This document shows, piece by piece, positions 7,354-14,880 of a DNA stretch of 32,520 nt. The translations under genes and the position numbers were made by a program. Position 1 is the stretch's first letter, and each line of letters starts with the position of its first letter. The DNA is from a virus. Location: positions 1 to 32,520 of the IMG/VR virus record IMGVR_UViG_3300035158_001279. One strand, written 5' to 3'. The notes below the pieces were generated by a model. It was not told the DNA's origin. It was given only the letters and a program-made list of their open reading frames with translations, and did not search any database.

Positions 7354-8217
7354 CTATATCCCGAGCCACCTCGGGTAGTAGTTAAGATAGATCTCTGTAT
7401 CCCCGTCTACCGACGTGCCCGTCACCATGATGTCGTTCCGGCCCTCGTCGGCCTCCGGGTGCGGCGCCAGGTGGAAGGTCGCCAGGTCCGAATCGTTTGA
7501 CAGCTCTGCGATCTTGTTCGCGCCCGCCTTGTCCGTGACCGTCTTGTAGCCATAGCGGCAGTCGATGTCGTAATAGTCCCCGTTGCCGATGGTGCAGCCC
7601 GTAAAATCAAGTTTCTCGCCCGTCGAAAGGTTCCAGATGACCGGGTCGGTGATCGGGCCGCCGATGCGGATGCGCCGCGGCAGGGCCAGGACGTTGCCCG
7701 TATACTGAATCGGCACCACCTGGTCCATCGTCGAAGCCCCGACCGTGAAGGGCACCGCCAGGGGCACTGCCGTGCCGCTGCCGCCGCCGGCCAGAGCGAA
7801 GGCGACCATCCGGCCCACTGGGTCGTAGAAGGTCGGGTCCGGCGCTTGAAAACGCAGCGCCACTAGCTGCGCCGCCCACTCCTTGCGGGCGTCGTGGGGC
7901 AGCGGGGCGTCAAGCGCCTTGCAGTCGAGCTGCCGCTTGCTCCCGTCGTCCAGGGTGAACAGCAGCGACAACGCGGCGCCCGGTGATAGGTAGGTCTGCA
8001 GGGACGTCCGCTTCGTGTACAGGTCCTGGCGGTCGGCGCCCTCAAGCACCGCGAGCAGGGAGAACACCCGCGGGTCCAGCCGGTAGCCGACGTCGGTCTG
8101 GCCGTGCTGCATCGGCCCTCTCTCGACCAGCCGGTGCAGCGGCGCTAGGCCCAGCCCGTCGTGCGCCACGACTTTCAATGCCAACCTATGAGAACCGACG
8201 ATAAGCTCGGCGTTCAT
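7354..8217 (-). CDS. Distal tail protein (Dit)
   Basis: A 287-residue protein of the siphovirus distal tail (Dit) type, which forms a hexameric ring joining the tail tube to the tip. The N-terminal belt domain shows the usual pattern: strand, then DPRVFSLLAVLEG and DLYTKRTSLQTYLSPG, then FTLDDGSKRQLDCKALDAPL and the LVALRFQAPDPTFYDP segment, which is very characteristic of Dit proteins. The C-terminal galectin-like domain starts at about residue 160 and includes PRRIRIGGPITDPVIWN. It lies directly after the tape measure gene, one base past its TGA, and before the fibre and hub genes, the standard order. Confidence 0.88.
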   Translation of the reverse strand: MNAELIVGSHRLALKVVAHDGLGLAPLHRLVERGPMQHGQTDVGYRLDPRVFSLLAVLEGADRQDLYTKRTSLQTYLSPGAALSLLFTLDDGSKRQLDCKALDAPLPHDARKEWAAQLVALRFQAPDPTFYDPVGRMVAFALAGGGSGTAVPLAVPFTVGASTMDQVVPIQYTGNVLALPRRIRIGGPITDPVIWNLSTGEKLDFTGCTIGNGDYYDIDCRYGYKTVTDKAGANKIAELSNDSDLATFHLAPHPEADEGRNDIMVTGTSVDGDTEIYLNYYPRWLGI

Positions 8218-8218
8218 G

Positions 8219-10960
8219 TCACCGTCCCAGCAGGGTCAGGAACCTGACGTCGTCCCGGAGACTCACTTCGTCCTGGTATCTGTAGTTGGCCGTCAGGTGG
8301 TAGTGATTGTGGACCTCTGCGCCCACAGCCGCCGCCAGCGGTCGCTGCGCCGCTGCGATAGAGACACCGCCCATCCGCGTCGCGGCGTCCTCGAGGGGCC
8401 GCGTGTCGAGCAGGCCCTTCGCCATGCCCGCCAGCGCCTGGCGCCCGATCCTCTCGAAGACGCGGGACGGACTGCGGATCTCCAGCTTGGCGTTGGCGGC
8501 GTCCACGATCATCTGCATGGCCCGCGTCATCGCGCCCACCAGGTCCGACCTGCTGGCTTCGAGGCCCAGCTTCAGCCCGCCCAGGACCTTTGCAGGGTCC
8601 AGGCCGTGCTCTTCGATCATCTCGAGCATCTTCATTTGCTGCTGCAGGAACTGCATGTCCTGCTGGGCCTTCTCGAAGGCTGTCACGCGCTCCATGATCT
8701 CCGCGTATTCCGCCTGCAGACGGTTGCGGTAGGTGAGCGCGTCCAGGAAACTCCACATGTTGTTGTCGGTTGCCATCGCCTCGGTGACGGCCTCGATCTC
8801 TTCCTCAAGCTCGCTGGCCCGGTCCTTCAGCGGGCCAACAAAGGCGCCGGCGGCGCTGGCAAGGTCGGTACCTCTCTCGAAGAAGGCGTGCATCGCGTCT
8901 GTGAAGTTGTCTTCCGTCCGGCGGATCCCCAGGATCATGCCCTCGCCGATTGCCATACCAATTTCGATGAACAGCCTTGAAGGCGAGCTGATGCCGAGGA
9001 ACGCTTTGGCGGCCTCAAAGGCTGCCTTTGCCGCATCCCTGGCGGCGTTCTTGATCCTCTCCACGCCGTTGGAGATGCCCGCAGCGATACCGTCGATCAC
9101 GGCCCGCCCGACTGCGCCCCAGTCGGTGCCACTGAAGAAACTGATGATGCTGTCCACGATGCCGCTGACGATGACCTTGATCGAGTCCCAGGTATTGCTC
9201 AGAATCTGCCCCATCGCGTCCCAGGTGCGCTGCCAGATAGACTGCAGTTCTGCGCCGAACGTATCCCAGTCGCCTTGAATAGCCGCCGCCACGGCGTCGA
9301 TGATGTCGCCGATGTTGCCCAGCATCGTCTCGACGATCACCTTGATGGTGTCCCAGGTGTTCTGGGCCACGGCCATAATGGTGTCGCCGTGGACCGACCA
9401 GAAGGCCTGTATGCCGGCCAGGGTGGCCTGGATGAAGCCGGAGATAGCGCCGATAATCGACGATATGATGGACTGCACCGCGCCGAACGCGGCGCTTACG
9501 ATGGTCTTGACGCTCTCGCCGTGGGCGCCCCACCAGCGCCGGAGTGTGTCGAGGGCCGTCTGGATCACGGTCTGCACCGCCCCGATGACCGTGGTGATGA
9601 CTGTGCGCACCGTGTTGAAAGCGTTGGTCACGGTCGAGGTGGTCTGCTCGCCGTGGGTGTCCCATAGGCCGCGGATAAATCGCAATCCATCGTTGATGAA
9701 GTCGCTGACGAAGGAGATGACCGCGCGGGTGATGTCGCGGACCCCCAGGAAGTTGCTTTCCCAGGCCCGGCGCAGCAGGGCGGCGGCGGCGACGACTCCG
9801 ACGAAGGCCGCCACGAGCGGCGCCGTTGTGGTGATAAGCGACCACACAATCGGCAGGATCACGCTGGCAATGCACACGCCCAGCGCCAGCAGCACGTCCT
9901 GGAGTCTGACGTTCTCTCCTACCCAGGCGGCGACTGGCCCCAGGACCTCCTGCACCCTCGCCAGGAACCCGCCGATCGCGTCACGCACGGCGATGAAGCC
10001 CCCCTGGAGGTGCTCGAACGGCGTCCCCTCAAAGGCCATCGCGAGCGCTTCCCAGACACCGCTTGTCTGCTCCAGCTGCGCCGCGAAGTTTGCGATGAAC
10101 TGCGCCACGCCTTCGAGCAGGGGGCCAAAGCGCTCGAGCGCGCCCGTCACGAGCGGCAGCGCGAGCTCGGCGAGGGACATAAGGCCCTGGGTCAGGTTGG
10201 AGAAGGCCGGCAGCATGGCGAGACCGACCTGGTCCTTGACGTTCTGGACCGTGGCCTTGAAGGCTTCCCAGCCCTGCATGGCGCTGCCGGTCACGTCCGG
10301 CATGTCCGCCGTGTTTTCTTTGAGCTTCTCCATGACGACGCTCATCATCCCCGCCTGCTGCTGGGCCTTGGTGAGGGCGTCGGCCTCGACGCCGAACATC
10401 TCGGAGGCCCGCGCCGTCGCCTCCGACAGGCTGGCCTGGACGTTGAGGTTGTCGAGGATCAGGGGCGACAAACGCCCGACGCCCCTGACCAGGCTGGTGA
10501 GCATGTAGTCCATGCCCTGGCCGGTCGAGGCGGCGACCTTTGTCAGATACTGCATCGCCTCCGGCAGCTGCTGGGCGAAGTCCTTGCTTACCAGGCCCGC
10601 GGCCTGGTTAAACGTCATCATCAGGTCGCGGTTGGACACCATGCCCGCCGAAGCGTTCTGGAGGGCAGCCAGCATCCGATCCGAGCCTCCCTCCATCGAC
10701 GCGGTCAGGCCCTCGAAGGCGCCGCCGATCATCTCGACCGGCGCCGCGTTGACGGCCAGTTTGCCGAGGGCCAGGCTCAGCCCGCCGGCGGCGGTCACTG
10801 CCGCACCCAACCCGGCCAGCGCCACGGTGCCGACGCCCTGGATGCTGTTGACCAGGCCCTTAGCCCAGCCTTGCGTCTGGTTCTGGGCCTCCTGCAGGCC
10901 GTGTGTCAGTCTGTCGGTGTTCGCTATCAGGTCGATGCCCAGCGTTGCTATCGTCGCCAT
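8219..10960 (-). CDS. Tail tape measure protein
   Basis: A 913-residue protein with the usual features of a tape measure protein: an N-terminal helical segment (LIANTDRLTHGLQEAQNQTQGW) and a Gly/Ala-rich hydrophobic stretch at residues 40-70. A conserved region at 75-250 contains AASTGQGMDYMLTSLVRGVGRLSP and TKAQQQAGMMSVVMEKLKENTADM. Strong membrane segments lie at about 345-395 (VLLALGVCIASVILPIVWSL and the following Ala/Val-rich stretch). Long helical repeats follow (TALDTLRRWWGAHGESVKTIV, QATLAGIQAFWSVHGDTIM). It sets tail length and helps DNA entry. By comparison with lambda gpH (853 residues) the tail would be of similar length. The ATG at 10960 has a GAGG nine bases upstream. The downstream T-frame of the chaperone extends about 100 bases into it. 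Confidence 0.93.
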   Translation of the reverse strand: MATIATLGIDLIANTDRLTHGLQEAQNQTQGWAKGLVNSIQGVGTVALAGLGAAVTAAGGLSLALGKLAVNAAPVEMIGGAFEGLTASMEGGSDRMLAALQNASAGMVSNRDLMMTFNQAAGLVSKDFAQQLPEAMQYLTKVAASTGQGMDYMLTSLVRGVGRLSPLILDNLNVQASLSEATARASEMFGVEADALTKAQQQAGMMSVVMEKLKENTADMPDVTGSAMQGWEAFKATVQNVKDQVGLAMLPAFSNLTQGLMSLAELALPLVTGALERFGPLLEGVAQFIANFAAQLEQTSGVWEALAMAFEGTPFEHLQGGFIAVRDAIGGFLARVQEVLGPVAAWVGENVRLQDVLLALGVCIASVILPIVWSLITTTAPLVAAFVGVVAAAALLRRAWESNFLGVRDITRAVISFVSDFINDGLRFIRGLWDTHGEQTTSTVTNAFNTVRTVITTVIGAVQTVIQTALDTLRRWWGAHGESVKTIVSAAFGAVQSIISSIIGAISGFIQATLAGIQAFWSVHGDTIMAVAQNTWDTIKVIVETMLGNIGDIIDAVAAAIQGDWDTFGAELQSIWQRTWDAMGQILSNTWDSIKVIVSGIVDSIISFFSGTDWGAVGRAVIDGIAAGISNGVERIKNAARDAAKAAFEAAKAFLGISSPSRLFIEIGMAIGEGMILGIRRTEDNFTDAMHAFFERGTDLASAAGAFVGPLKDRASELEEEIEAVTEAMATDNNMWSFLDALTYRNRLQAEYAEIMERVTAFEKAQQDMQFLQQQMKMLEMIEEHGLDPAKVLGGLKLGLEASRSDLVGAMTRAMQMIVDAANAKLEIRSPSRVFERIGRQALAGMAKGLLDTRPLEDAATRMGGVSIAAAQRPLAAAVGAEVHNHYHLTANYRYQDEVSLRDDVRFLTLLGR

Positions 10961-11297
10961 GTCTCAGGTCCTCACCGCCCAGCGCGGCGGTGTATGCCTC
11001 GATAAGCTGCAGTTGTGCTTCCCAGGGCTGTCGGTCCTCTGCGCTGCCCACCGTCTGGAACCTGGGCATGAAGTCCTCGATGTCGGCGGCCTTCTGGCCC
11101 TGGCCGCGGTTGACGTCGGCGATTGTCTTGGCGACAATCGCCGCGCGGACGTCCTCCCGGTAGTCGCCGAACGGCTCTACCAGGTCGTAGGCGATCCACT
11201 CCGCGAAGTCGCGGCTGCTCAGGTAGCGCTGGAGGTGTCTCGGGTGGGGGAAGCCGAGGGCTAGGCAGAGCTTGAACCAGAAGCGCCGCTCTGGTCG
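10860..11297 (-). CDS. Tail assembly chaperone T domain, made by -1 frameshift
   Basis: This frame has no start or ribosome site of its own. It continues from the chaperone ORF by -1 slippage at A AAA AAC (11303-11297). Read from 11297 it encodes about 145 residues beginning RPERRFWF, with LSSRDFAEWIAYD.VEPFGDYREDVRAAIVAKTIADVNRGQ, then AADIEDFMPRF. This is the hallmark of the lambda gpT / DUF4035 minor tail protein T family. The fusion product would be about 271 residues when counted from the first ATG, or 267 from 11662. In lambda, the analogous gpGT binds tape measure and recruits tail-tube subunits, and the G:GT ratio is set by slippage. The ORF overlaps the tape measure start by about 100 bases. 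Confidence 0.85.
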   Translation of the reverse strand, partial: RPERRFWFKLCLALGFPHPRHLQRYLSSRDFAEWIAYDLVEPFGDYREDVRAAIVAKTIADVNRGQGQKAADIEDFMPRFQTVGSAEDRQPWEAQLQLIEAYTAALGGEDLRHGDDSNAGHRPDSEHRQTDTRPAGGPEPDARLG

Positions 11298-11662
11298 TTT
11301 TTTAGCTCACCCGCCAGTTCCTCGACGTCCTTGTCGCTGATGCCGGAGAGCTCCTGGGCCTTGCCGAAGACCCGGTCGAGCGCCTTCGCGCTCTTCTTCG
11401 CCAGCGCCTTGATGTCGGCGTCGCCGAACATGCGCTTGCCGGCCTCGTCCCGCAGGCAGCGCGCGGCCATCTTGGCGCGGATGTTGCGCGTGTCGATGCG
11501 GGCGCCGCCCTTGCGCTGGATCAGCACCTCGGCCTCGAAGGCGTCGCGCTCCTCGCCCGTCATGCCGTAGACCCACACGCTTCCGCCCCACTCGGGGACC
11601 GGGACCAGCTCGCGCTGCATGTCGTCGGCGTTGAGGATGTCTTCCTTGCTCAGTACGGCCAT
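11261..11662 (-). CDS. Tail assembly chaperone G
   Basis: A 133-residue protein upstream of the tape measure gene, in the position of lambda gpG. It has the common layout of these chaperones: LSKEDILNADDMQRELVPVPEWGGSVWVYGMTGEERDAFE at the N-terminus, then a helical basic/acidic middle, and a C-terminus ending NDQSGASGSSSA. The start at 11662 is chosen over 11674 because GGAGGG lies just 4 bases before it. A classic slippery heptamer near the C-terminus feeds a minority of ribosomes into the T frame. It acts transiently in tail assembly on tape measure protein and is not expected in the mature virion. Confidence 0.87.
   Translation of the reverse strand: MAVLSKEDILNADDMQRELVPVPEWGGSVWVYGMTGEERDAFEAEVLIQRKGGARIDTRNIRAKMAARCLRDEAGKRMFGDADIKALAKKSAKALDRVFGKAQELSGISDKDVEELAGELKNDQSGASGSSSA
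11297..11303 (-). promoter_or_regulatory. -1 programmed frameshift site (A AAA AAC) in chaperone G
   Basis: Minus-strand sequence reads GAG CTA AAA AAC GAC, so the heptamer A AAA AAC sits in the correct zero frame for simultaneous slippage. Starting one base downstream, ACCAGA (11295-11290) can pair with TCTGGT (11281-11276) as a small hairpin. The -1 frame then runs open for about 145 codons with a T-family protein signature. Confidence 0.88.
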
Positions 11663-11703
11663 ATCGCCCTCCAAATTGGTAGTGTATCGTCAGTGTGTCG
11701 TTA

Positions 11704-12141
11704 TCAGGCCAAGCTGGGCTTGCCCGATGGCTTGAGCTCGACGTCCGCCGTCAGCTTGCCGGCAACCGGCGCGCTGGGTGAGACCTTCCGCACGTAGCAG
11801 GCCGCCGTCCAGGTGGTCGCCGCAGCGTCGGGGAACACGATCTGGAAGTTGCGCAGCGTGCGGCTGGCCGCGTCCCCGATCAGGCCGGTCGAGTAGCTGT
11901 GCGTGGCGTTCGTCGGGATGAACTGGATCGTGAAGGTGATCGGGTCCGTCCGCAGGATCGTCGGGATCACCTCTTCCCAGCCGTCCGTGCTGCTGTGATT
12001 CGTTGCGTCCTCTGTGTCCAGCGAGATGCCCAGCCCATTGATGTCCAGCACCTCAGCGATGGTGGTGAAGGTCTCGGTGGCCTGCCCATCGCCGATCTTC
12101 ATGAGCGTGCCGAAGCTAGATATTGCCTCTGTCATTGTCAT
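11704..12141 (-). CDS. Major tail tube protein
   Basis: A 145-residue protein that fits small siphovirus tail tube subunits: an N-terminal glycine-poor strand block (SSFGTLMKIGDGQATETFTTIAEVLDINGLG), a central loop (TEDATNHSSTDGWEEVIPTILRTDPITFTIQF) and a closing beta region (AACYVRKVSPSAPVAGKLTADVELKPSG). The IPT.LRTD and GKLTADVELKPSG patterns are typical of lambda gpV-like tube proteins, where the last motif is the C-terminal hairpin. The gene sits between the completion proteins and the G/GT chaperones, as expected. Two ATGs (12141 and 12135) share one AGGAG site, and I keep the first. It is likely one of the most abundant virion proteins. Confidence 0.88.
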   Translation of the reverse strand: MTMTEAISSFGTLMKIGDGQATETFTTIAEVLDINGLGISLDTEDATNHSSTDGWEEVIPTILRTDPITFTIQFIPTNATHSYSTGLIGDAASRTLRNFQIVFPDAAATTWTAACYVRKVSPSAPVAGKLTADVELKPSGKPSLA

Positions 12142-12153
12142 TCACTCCTGTTG

Positions 12154-12504
12154 TTACAGCCCGACCACGCCGAAGCGGACCTCGGCGCTGTCCGCGCTTA
12201 GGTAGATGTACCCATCCGGCGCCATCCAGCCGGTGGTGCCGAAGGGACCGAATACGGCTATCTCGCCGGCCCCCAGGCTGTACGCCGAGATGTCTCGCGT
12301 CCGCCCATAGGGGTCGGCGGCGCTCGTGATGGTGACGGTGTGGGCCGCTGCCCCGCTGTTGTGGGCCAGGACGACGTCCTTACCGCTGGCCCTGAACATG
12401 TTGCCGTTGGTCGGGTCCGCCGCCGCCATCGTCACGTCGGCCTCATCGGCGCCGTAGTCGCCGAACGGGCCTTCAATCGTTGTCTTCGTCAGCTGTGTCG
12501 CCAT
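12154..12504 (-). CDS. Small beta-rich virion protein, role unknown
   Basis: A 116-residue protein beginning MATQLTKTTIEGPFGDYGADEADV. It is mostly beta, with a recurrent pattern of small phage proteins: VVLAHNSGAAAHTVTITSAADPYGRTRDISAYSLGAGEIAVFGPFG, followed by GWMAPDGYIYLSADSAEVRFGVVGL. Similar proteins of this length occur next to tail tube genes and are thought to be virion-associated (head fibre, decoration or tube-associated). I cannot assign the position on the particle. It overlaps the end of the zinc-finger gene by about 30 bases and is followed 12 bases later by the tail tube gene. Confidence 0.7.
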   Translation of the reverse strand: MATQLTKTTIEGPFGDYGADEADVTMAAADPTNGNMFRASGKDVVLAHNSGAAAHTVTITSAADPYGRTRDISAYSLGAGEIAVFGPFGTTGWMAPDGYIYLSADSAEVRFGVVGL

Positions 12505-12955
12505 CGTCGGTTAGCTCCTGTTCTGCTGTCTCGGGTTGGGGCTGTGGCCCGGCGTCTGCCGCTGCCGGCTCGCCGACGGGATTGCCGAAGCGGTCGAAGC
12601 TCGGCGCCGCTGGTGCTGCCGGCAGCGCGCGGTGCTCGTTGCGCACGTGGTCCCTCACGGCTTGCTCGCTGTCCGCCTCGAAGCCGCACTCGTGGCAGCG
12701 GAAGGAAATAAGCGTCAGTGAATGGATCTGGCGGCGCTCTTCGGCCAGGTGCCGCTGTATCTCGTTGGCGCTCGGGGTCTCGAAGCCGCACACGGCGCAG
12801 ATGTACGACACGACGCGCTCGTACCCTGTGCCGATGTGCCGGGCCTCAATGTGCTCGAGAATGTCCTCTTCGTTCAGCGTGCTGAAGGGGCAGAGGGCGC
12901 ACTCATAGAGCGCCAGCGTCTTCCACTCGCCGACGGTGTACAGTTGGTTAGTCAT
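12473..12955 (-). CDS. Triple C2H2 zinc-finger phage protein
   Basis: A 160-residue protein with three evenly spaced C2H2-type motifs: C19-C22-H35-H40, C53-C56-H69-H78 and C87-C90-H103-H108. The first and third have the textbook C-x2-C-x12-H-x4-H spacing. The second is identical except for eight residues between the histidines. Each starts C..C(G/P)F, as in many C2H2 domains. The C-terminal 45 residues are acidic and Pro/Ala-rich, probably disordered. The ATG at 12955 follows GAGGTGG. It lies between a tail-completion gene and the virion gene at 12154, so it may be a structural or assembly protein and not a transcription factor. Function cannot be told from sequence. Confidence 0.8.
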   Translation of the reverse strand: MTNQLYTVGEWKTLALYECALCPFSTLNEEDILEHIEARHIGTGYERVVSYICAVCGFETPSANEIQRHLAEERRQIHSLTLISFRCHECGFEADSEQAVRDHVRNEHRALPAAPAAPSFDRFGNPVGEPAAADAGPQPQPETAEQELTDDGDTADEDND

Positions 12956-13361
12956 GGTCCACCTCGTAGTCGATCATTACGTCAACGATCTCCCGATAGC
13001 GTCCGACCTCGAGCTCGGGCATGGAGAGCTGGCTCTCGGCAAAGGCGGAACCGACGGCCCCGCCCTTGTAGCCGTTCCAGGCCTTGACCACCTCCCGCGC
13101 CAGCGTCGCTGCCTGGTCGCCCGTCGGGGCGTAGCAGTCGAACTGGATCCGCGCCGTGTCGCGCCCGCCGCCGCCGCTGTGGGAGCGGTAGCGGGATGGA
13201 TTCCCACCCACGCGCCTGTAGACCAGCGCCGGCAATAGGGACCCGCCCGCCGGCACCTCGTCCGGGTCGGGCAGGGCGTCGGGGTAGCAGGCGTCGCCGA
13301 TGATGGCGGCGATCCCTGCGTGGGCGGTGCAGCGGGCGTAGATGGCCTCTCTCAGGCTCAT
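12948..13361 (-). CDS. Tail completion/terminator protein (DUF3168-like)
   Basis: A 137-residue protein with the layout of DUF3168 tail terminator proteins: an N-terminal helix (SLREAIYARCTAHAGIAAIIGDACYPDALPD), then PALVYRRVGG, the R.D..R.QFDCYAPTGDQAATLAREVVKAWNGYKG block, and a closing strand (REIVDVMIDYEVDHD). In this family the protein caps the tail tube end that meets the head. The ATG at 13361 overlaps the TGA of the upstream HK97 gp10-like gene, the usual neighbour. Confidence 0.87.
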   Translation of the reverse strand: MSLREAIYARCTAHAGIAAIIGDACYPDALPDPDEVPAGGSLLPALVYRRVGGNPSRYRSHSGGGGRDTARIQFDCYAPTGDQAATLAREVVKAWNGYKGGAVGSAFAESQLSMPELEVGRYREIVDVMIDYEVDHD

Positions 13362-13843
13362 ACGGTGATCCCCAGCTCTCTCGACAGTACGCGGGCCAGG
13401 TAGAGCTTGAACTCCCAGGCCGCCTTGTCCTGCTCCGAGTCAACCGCCGGGCGCAGGTACGGGCGGGCCGGGATGGTGTAGGTGGCGGAGAGGGCGAGAG
13501 CCCTCCACATCTCGCCGCCCGTCTCGGCGTGCTTGGCCCAGAAGAAGCGGCGCTGTCTGTCGGTGATGACGCCGGTGTAGCCGAACTCGTGGACCGCGCC
13601 GTGGTCGCAGGCCACCAGGATCGAGACTGCATACTGGTTGACCACCTGGACTCTGACGGCGTTGTAGAGCTCGCCGGTGAGGTAGAGCTCCTGCTCCAGG
13701 ATGTTCTCCTGGGCCTTGCGCTGGATGACGCCGCCGGCTTCCCGCAGCCCTTCCGCCATGTACGGCGGCCCCATCGCCCGCGCCACGTCCTGCATGGCCT
13801 TGTTGAAGTTGTCTATGCCGGTGACCGTGACTTTGAAGCTCAC
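13358..13843 (-). CDS. HK97 gp10-like tail/neck completion protein
   Basis: A 161-residue protein of the HK97 gp10-like family. It shows KVTVTGIDNFNKAMQDV at the start, a helix with EGLREAGGVIQRKAQENI, a strand with YNAVRVQVVNQYAVSILVACDHGAVHEFGYTG, and IPARPYLRPAVDS near the C-terminus, the last two being the strongest family marks. It starts at GTG 13843, which overlaps the TGA of the previous gene (GTGA). It lies in the conserved order adaptor, stopper, gp10-like, terminator. Confidence 0.88.
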   Translation of the reverse strand: MSFKVTVTGIDNFNKAMQDVARAMGPPYMAEGLREAGGVIQRKAQENILEQELYLTGELYNAVRVQVVNQYAVSILVACDHGAVHEFGYTGVITDRQRRFFWAKHAETGGEMWRALALSATYTIPARPYLRPAVDSEQDKAAWEFKLYLARVLSRELGITV

Positions 13844-14211
13844 CGCACCCGCTCCAGTTCGCAGCTGAGGTGGTGGGCGGCTGTGCCGGCAAAGCGCCGG
13901 TAGACCGCCTTGACCTCGAAAGGCCCGGCGTCAATAACGCTGTTATCCGTGGACAGGGTGACGTCGGTGATGCGGTAACAGCGCTGCACGCTGGCGCCGG
14001 CGTCGAAAAGGACGAACAGCTCCTCCTTGACCAGCGCGCCCAGGGTGGGGCTGGCGTAGTGCTCGCGCCTCTCCACCAGCCGGCAGGGCACGGCGGTGTC
14101 CACCGTTGTGTAAGTGGACACCTGGACCTCGCCGCTGGCGCTCCGGGCCGCGACCGGCGCCTGAAGCGTGCAGCGGTGGATCAGCGCTGACAGGAAGTGC
14201 CGGTCGCCCAC
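13840..14211 (-). CDS. Head closure / head-tail joining protein
   Basis: A 123-residue protein in the position and with the general sequence of the stopper (SPP1 gp16-like) family. It has a beta-rich barrel pattern: ALIHRCTLQAPVAARSASGEVQVSTYTTVDTAVPCRLVERR, then a LFVLFDAGASVQRCYRITDVTL strand pair and a final DAGPFEVKAVYRRFAG. Start is GTG 14211 with GAGG eight bases before. The protein would sit between adaptor and tail to prevent DNA leakage. Assignment rests on order and a loose match. Confidence 0.75.
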   Translation of the reverse strand: MGDRHFLSALIHRCTLQAPVAARSASGEVQVSTYTTVDTAVPCRLVERREHYASPTLGALVKEELFVLFDAGASVQRCYRITDVTLSTDNSVIDAGPFEVKAVYRRFAGTAAHHLSCELERVR

Positions 14212-14214
14212 GGT

Positions 14215-14619
14215 CTAGTCCTCGAAGTCCGCGTACTTGTAGACCGACAGCTCGGCCTTCTTGAGGCCCAGCTTTGCCAGGGTGCCGGTGCAGTCGAGGT
14301 CGAGGGCCGTCTGGCCGTAGACCGTTGCCCGCAGCCCCTCTCCCAGCCTGGCGGTCTCGTACTCGACCCGGTACTCGTCGGCGACGTCCTGCATCTTGAC
14401 CCGGCGCTCCCGCAGGGCGATGAAGTGGGCGGCGAGGAACTTCTGGATGTCGTCGAGCATGCCCTCGCCGCCGCACCCCTCAAGTTCGCCCACAAGGGGG
14501 AGCGTCATGCGGTAGGCGACGTTTATCATCGCGTTGATGGCCCCATCTTCGAGGGCCGTGTCGATGATCTCCCGGACGTCGCCGGCGGAGATGTCGATGC
14601 CCTCGATCAGGCTAGCCAA
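14215..14619 (-). CDS. Head-tail adaptor protein (gp6-like)
   Basis: A 134-residue mostly helical protein like the HK97 gp6 / SPP1 gp15 family. It has DVREIIDTALEDGAINAMINVAYRMTLPLVG, then LDDIQKFLAAHFIALRERRVKMQDV, and ends with VYGQTALDLDCTGTLAKLGLKKAEL. It starts at TTG 14619 with GGAGG 6 bases upstream, which is better supported than any ATG. It overlaps the end of the E3-binding-like gene by 8 bases. In the family it forms a ring below the portal. Confidence 0.85.
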   Translation of the reverse strand: MASLIEGIDISAGDVREIIDTALEDGAINAMINVAYRMTLPLVGELEGCGGEGMLDDIQKFLAAHFIALRERRVKMQDVADEYRVEYETARLGEGLRATVYGQTALDLDCTGTLAKLGLKKAELSVYKYADFED

Positions 14620-14866
14620 TGACCGCCTCCACGTCGCTCTTCAGGACCCGACCGTCAGTGCCGCTGCCCTCGATCTCAGCCAGGTCGATGTCGTGCTCCT
14701 GGGCAAGCTCGACGGCGGCGTCGGTGGCGTTGACGGTCAGCTCTTCGTTGACGATCTCGAACTTGTCGCCGAAGTCGCGGAGCTCCAGGTCGGAGACCTC
14801 GATGACGTCACCCGCCCGGTGCTTCCCGCCAGCTCCGTGCTGCGTCTTCACCCTCACTCGGGGCAT
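14612..14866 (-). CDS. Small head-module protein with E3-binding-like (PSBD) domain
   Basis: An 84-residue protein. Residues 1-42 are a small basic strand domain (RVRVKTQHGAGGKHRAGDVIEV). Residues about 47-84 read ATDAAVELAQEHDIDLAEIEGSGTDGRVLKSDVEAVI. This has the length and key positions of the peripheral subunit-binding domain of 2-oxoacid dehydrogenase E2 chains (AxxLAxE.(G)IDL..I.GSG..GR(V/I)xxxDVxxxI). In E2 enzymes the domain binds E1 or E3. In phage proteins it is probably a protein-binding module reused in head assembly. The ATG at 14866 follows GGGAG, which overlaps the stop of the capsid gene. It lies next to the capsid and adaptor genes. Confidence 0.8.
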   Translation of the reverse strand: MPRVRVKTQHGAGGKHRAGDVIEVSDLELRDFGDKFEIVNEELTVNATDAAVELAQEHDIDLAEIEGSGTDGRVLKSDVEAVIG

Positions 14867-14880
14867 CCCGTCTCGCTCCC

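Noticed and set aside
9300-11005. Plus-strand ORFs of 300-400 codons opposite the tape measure gene
   Set aside because: GC-rich antisense frames without start signals. The minus-strand tape measure and chaperone genes account for the region.
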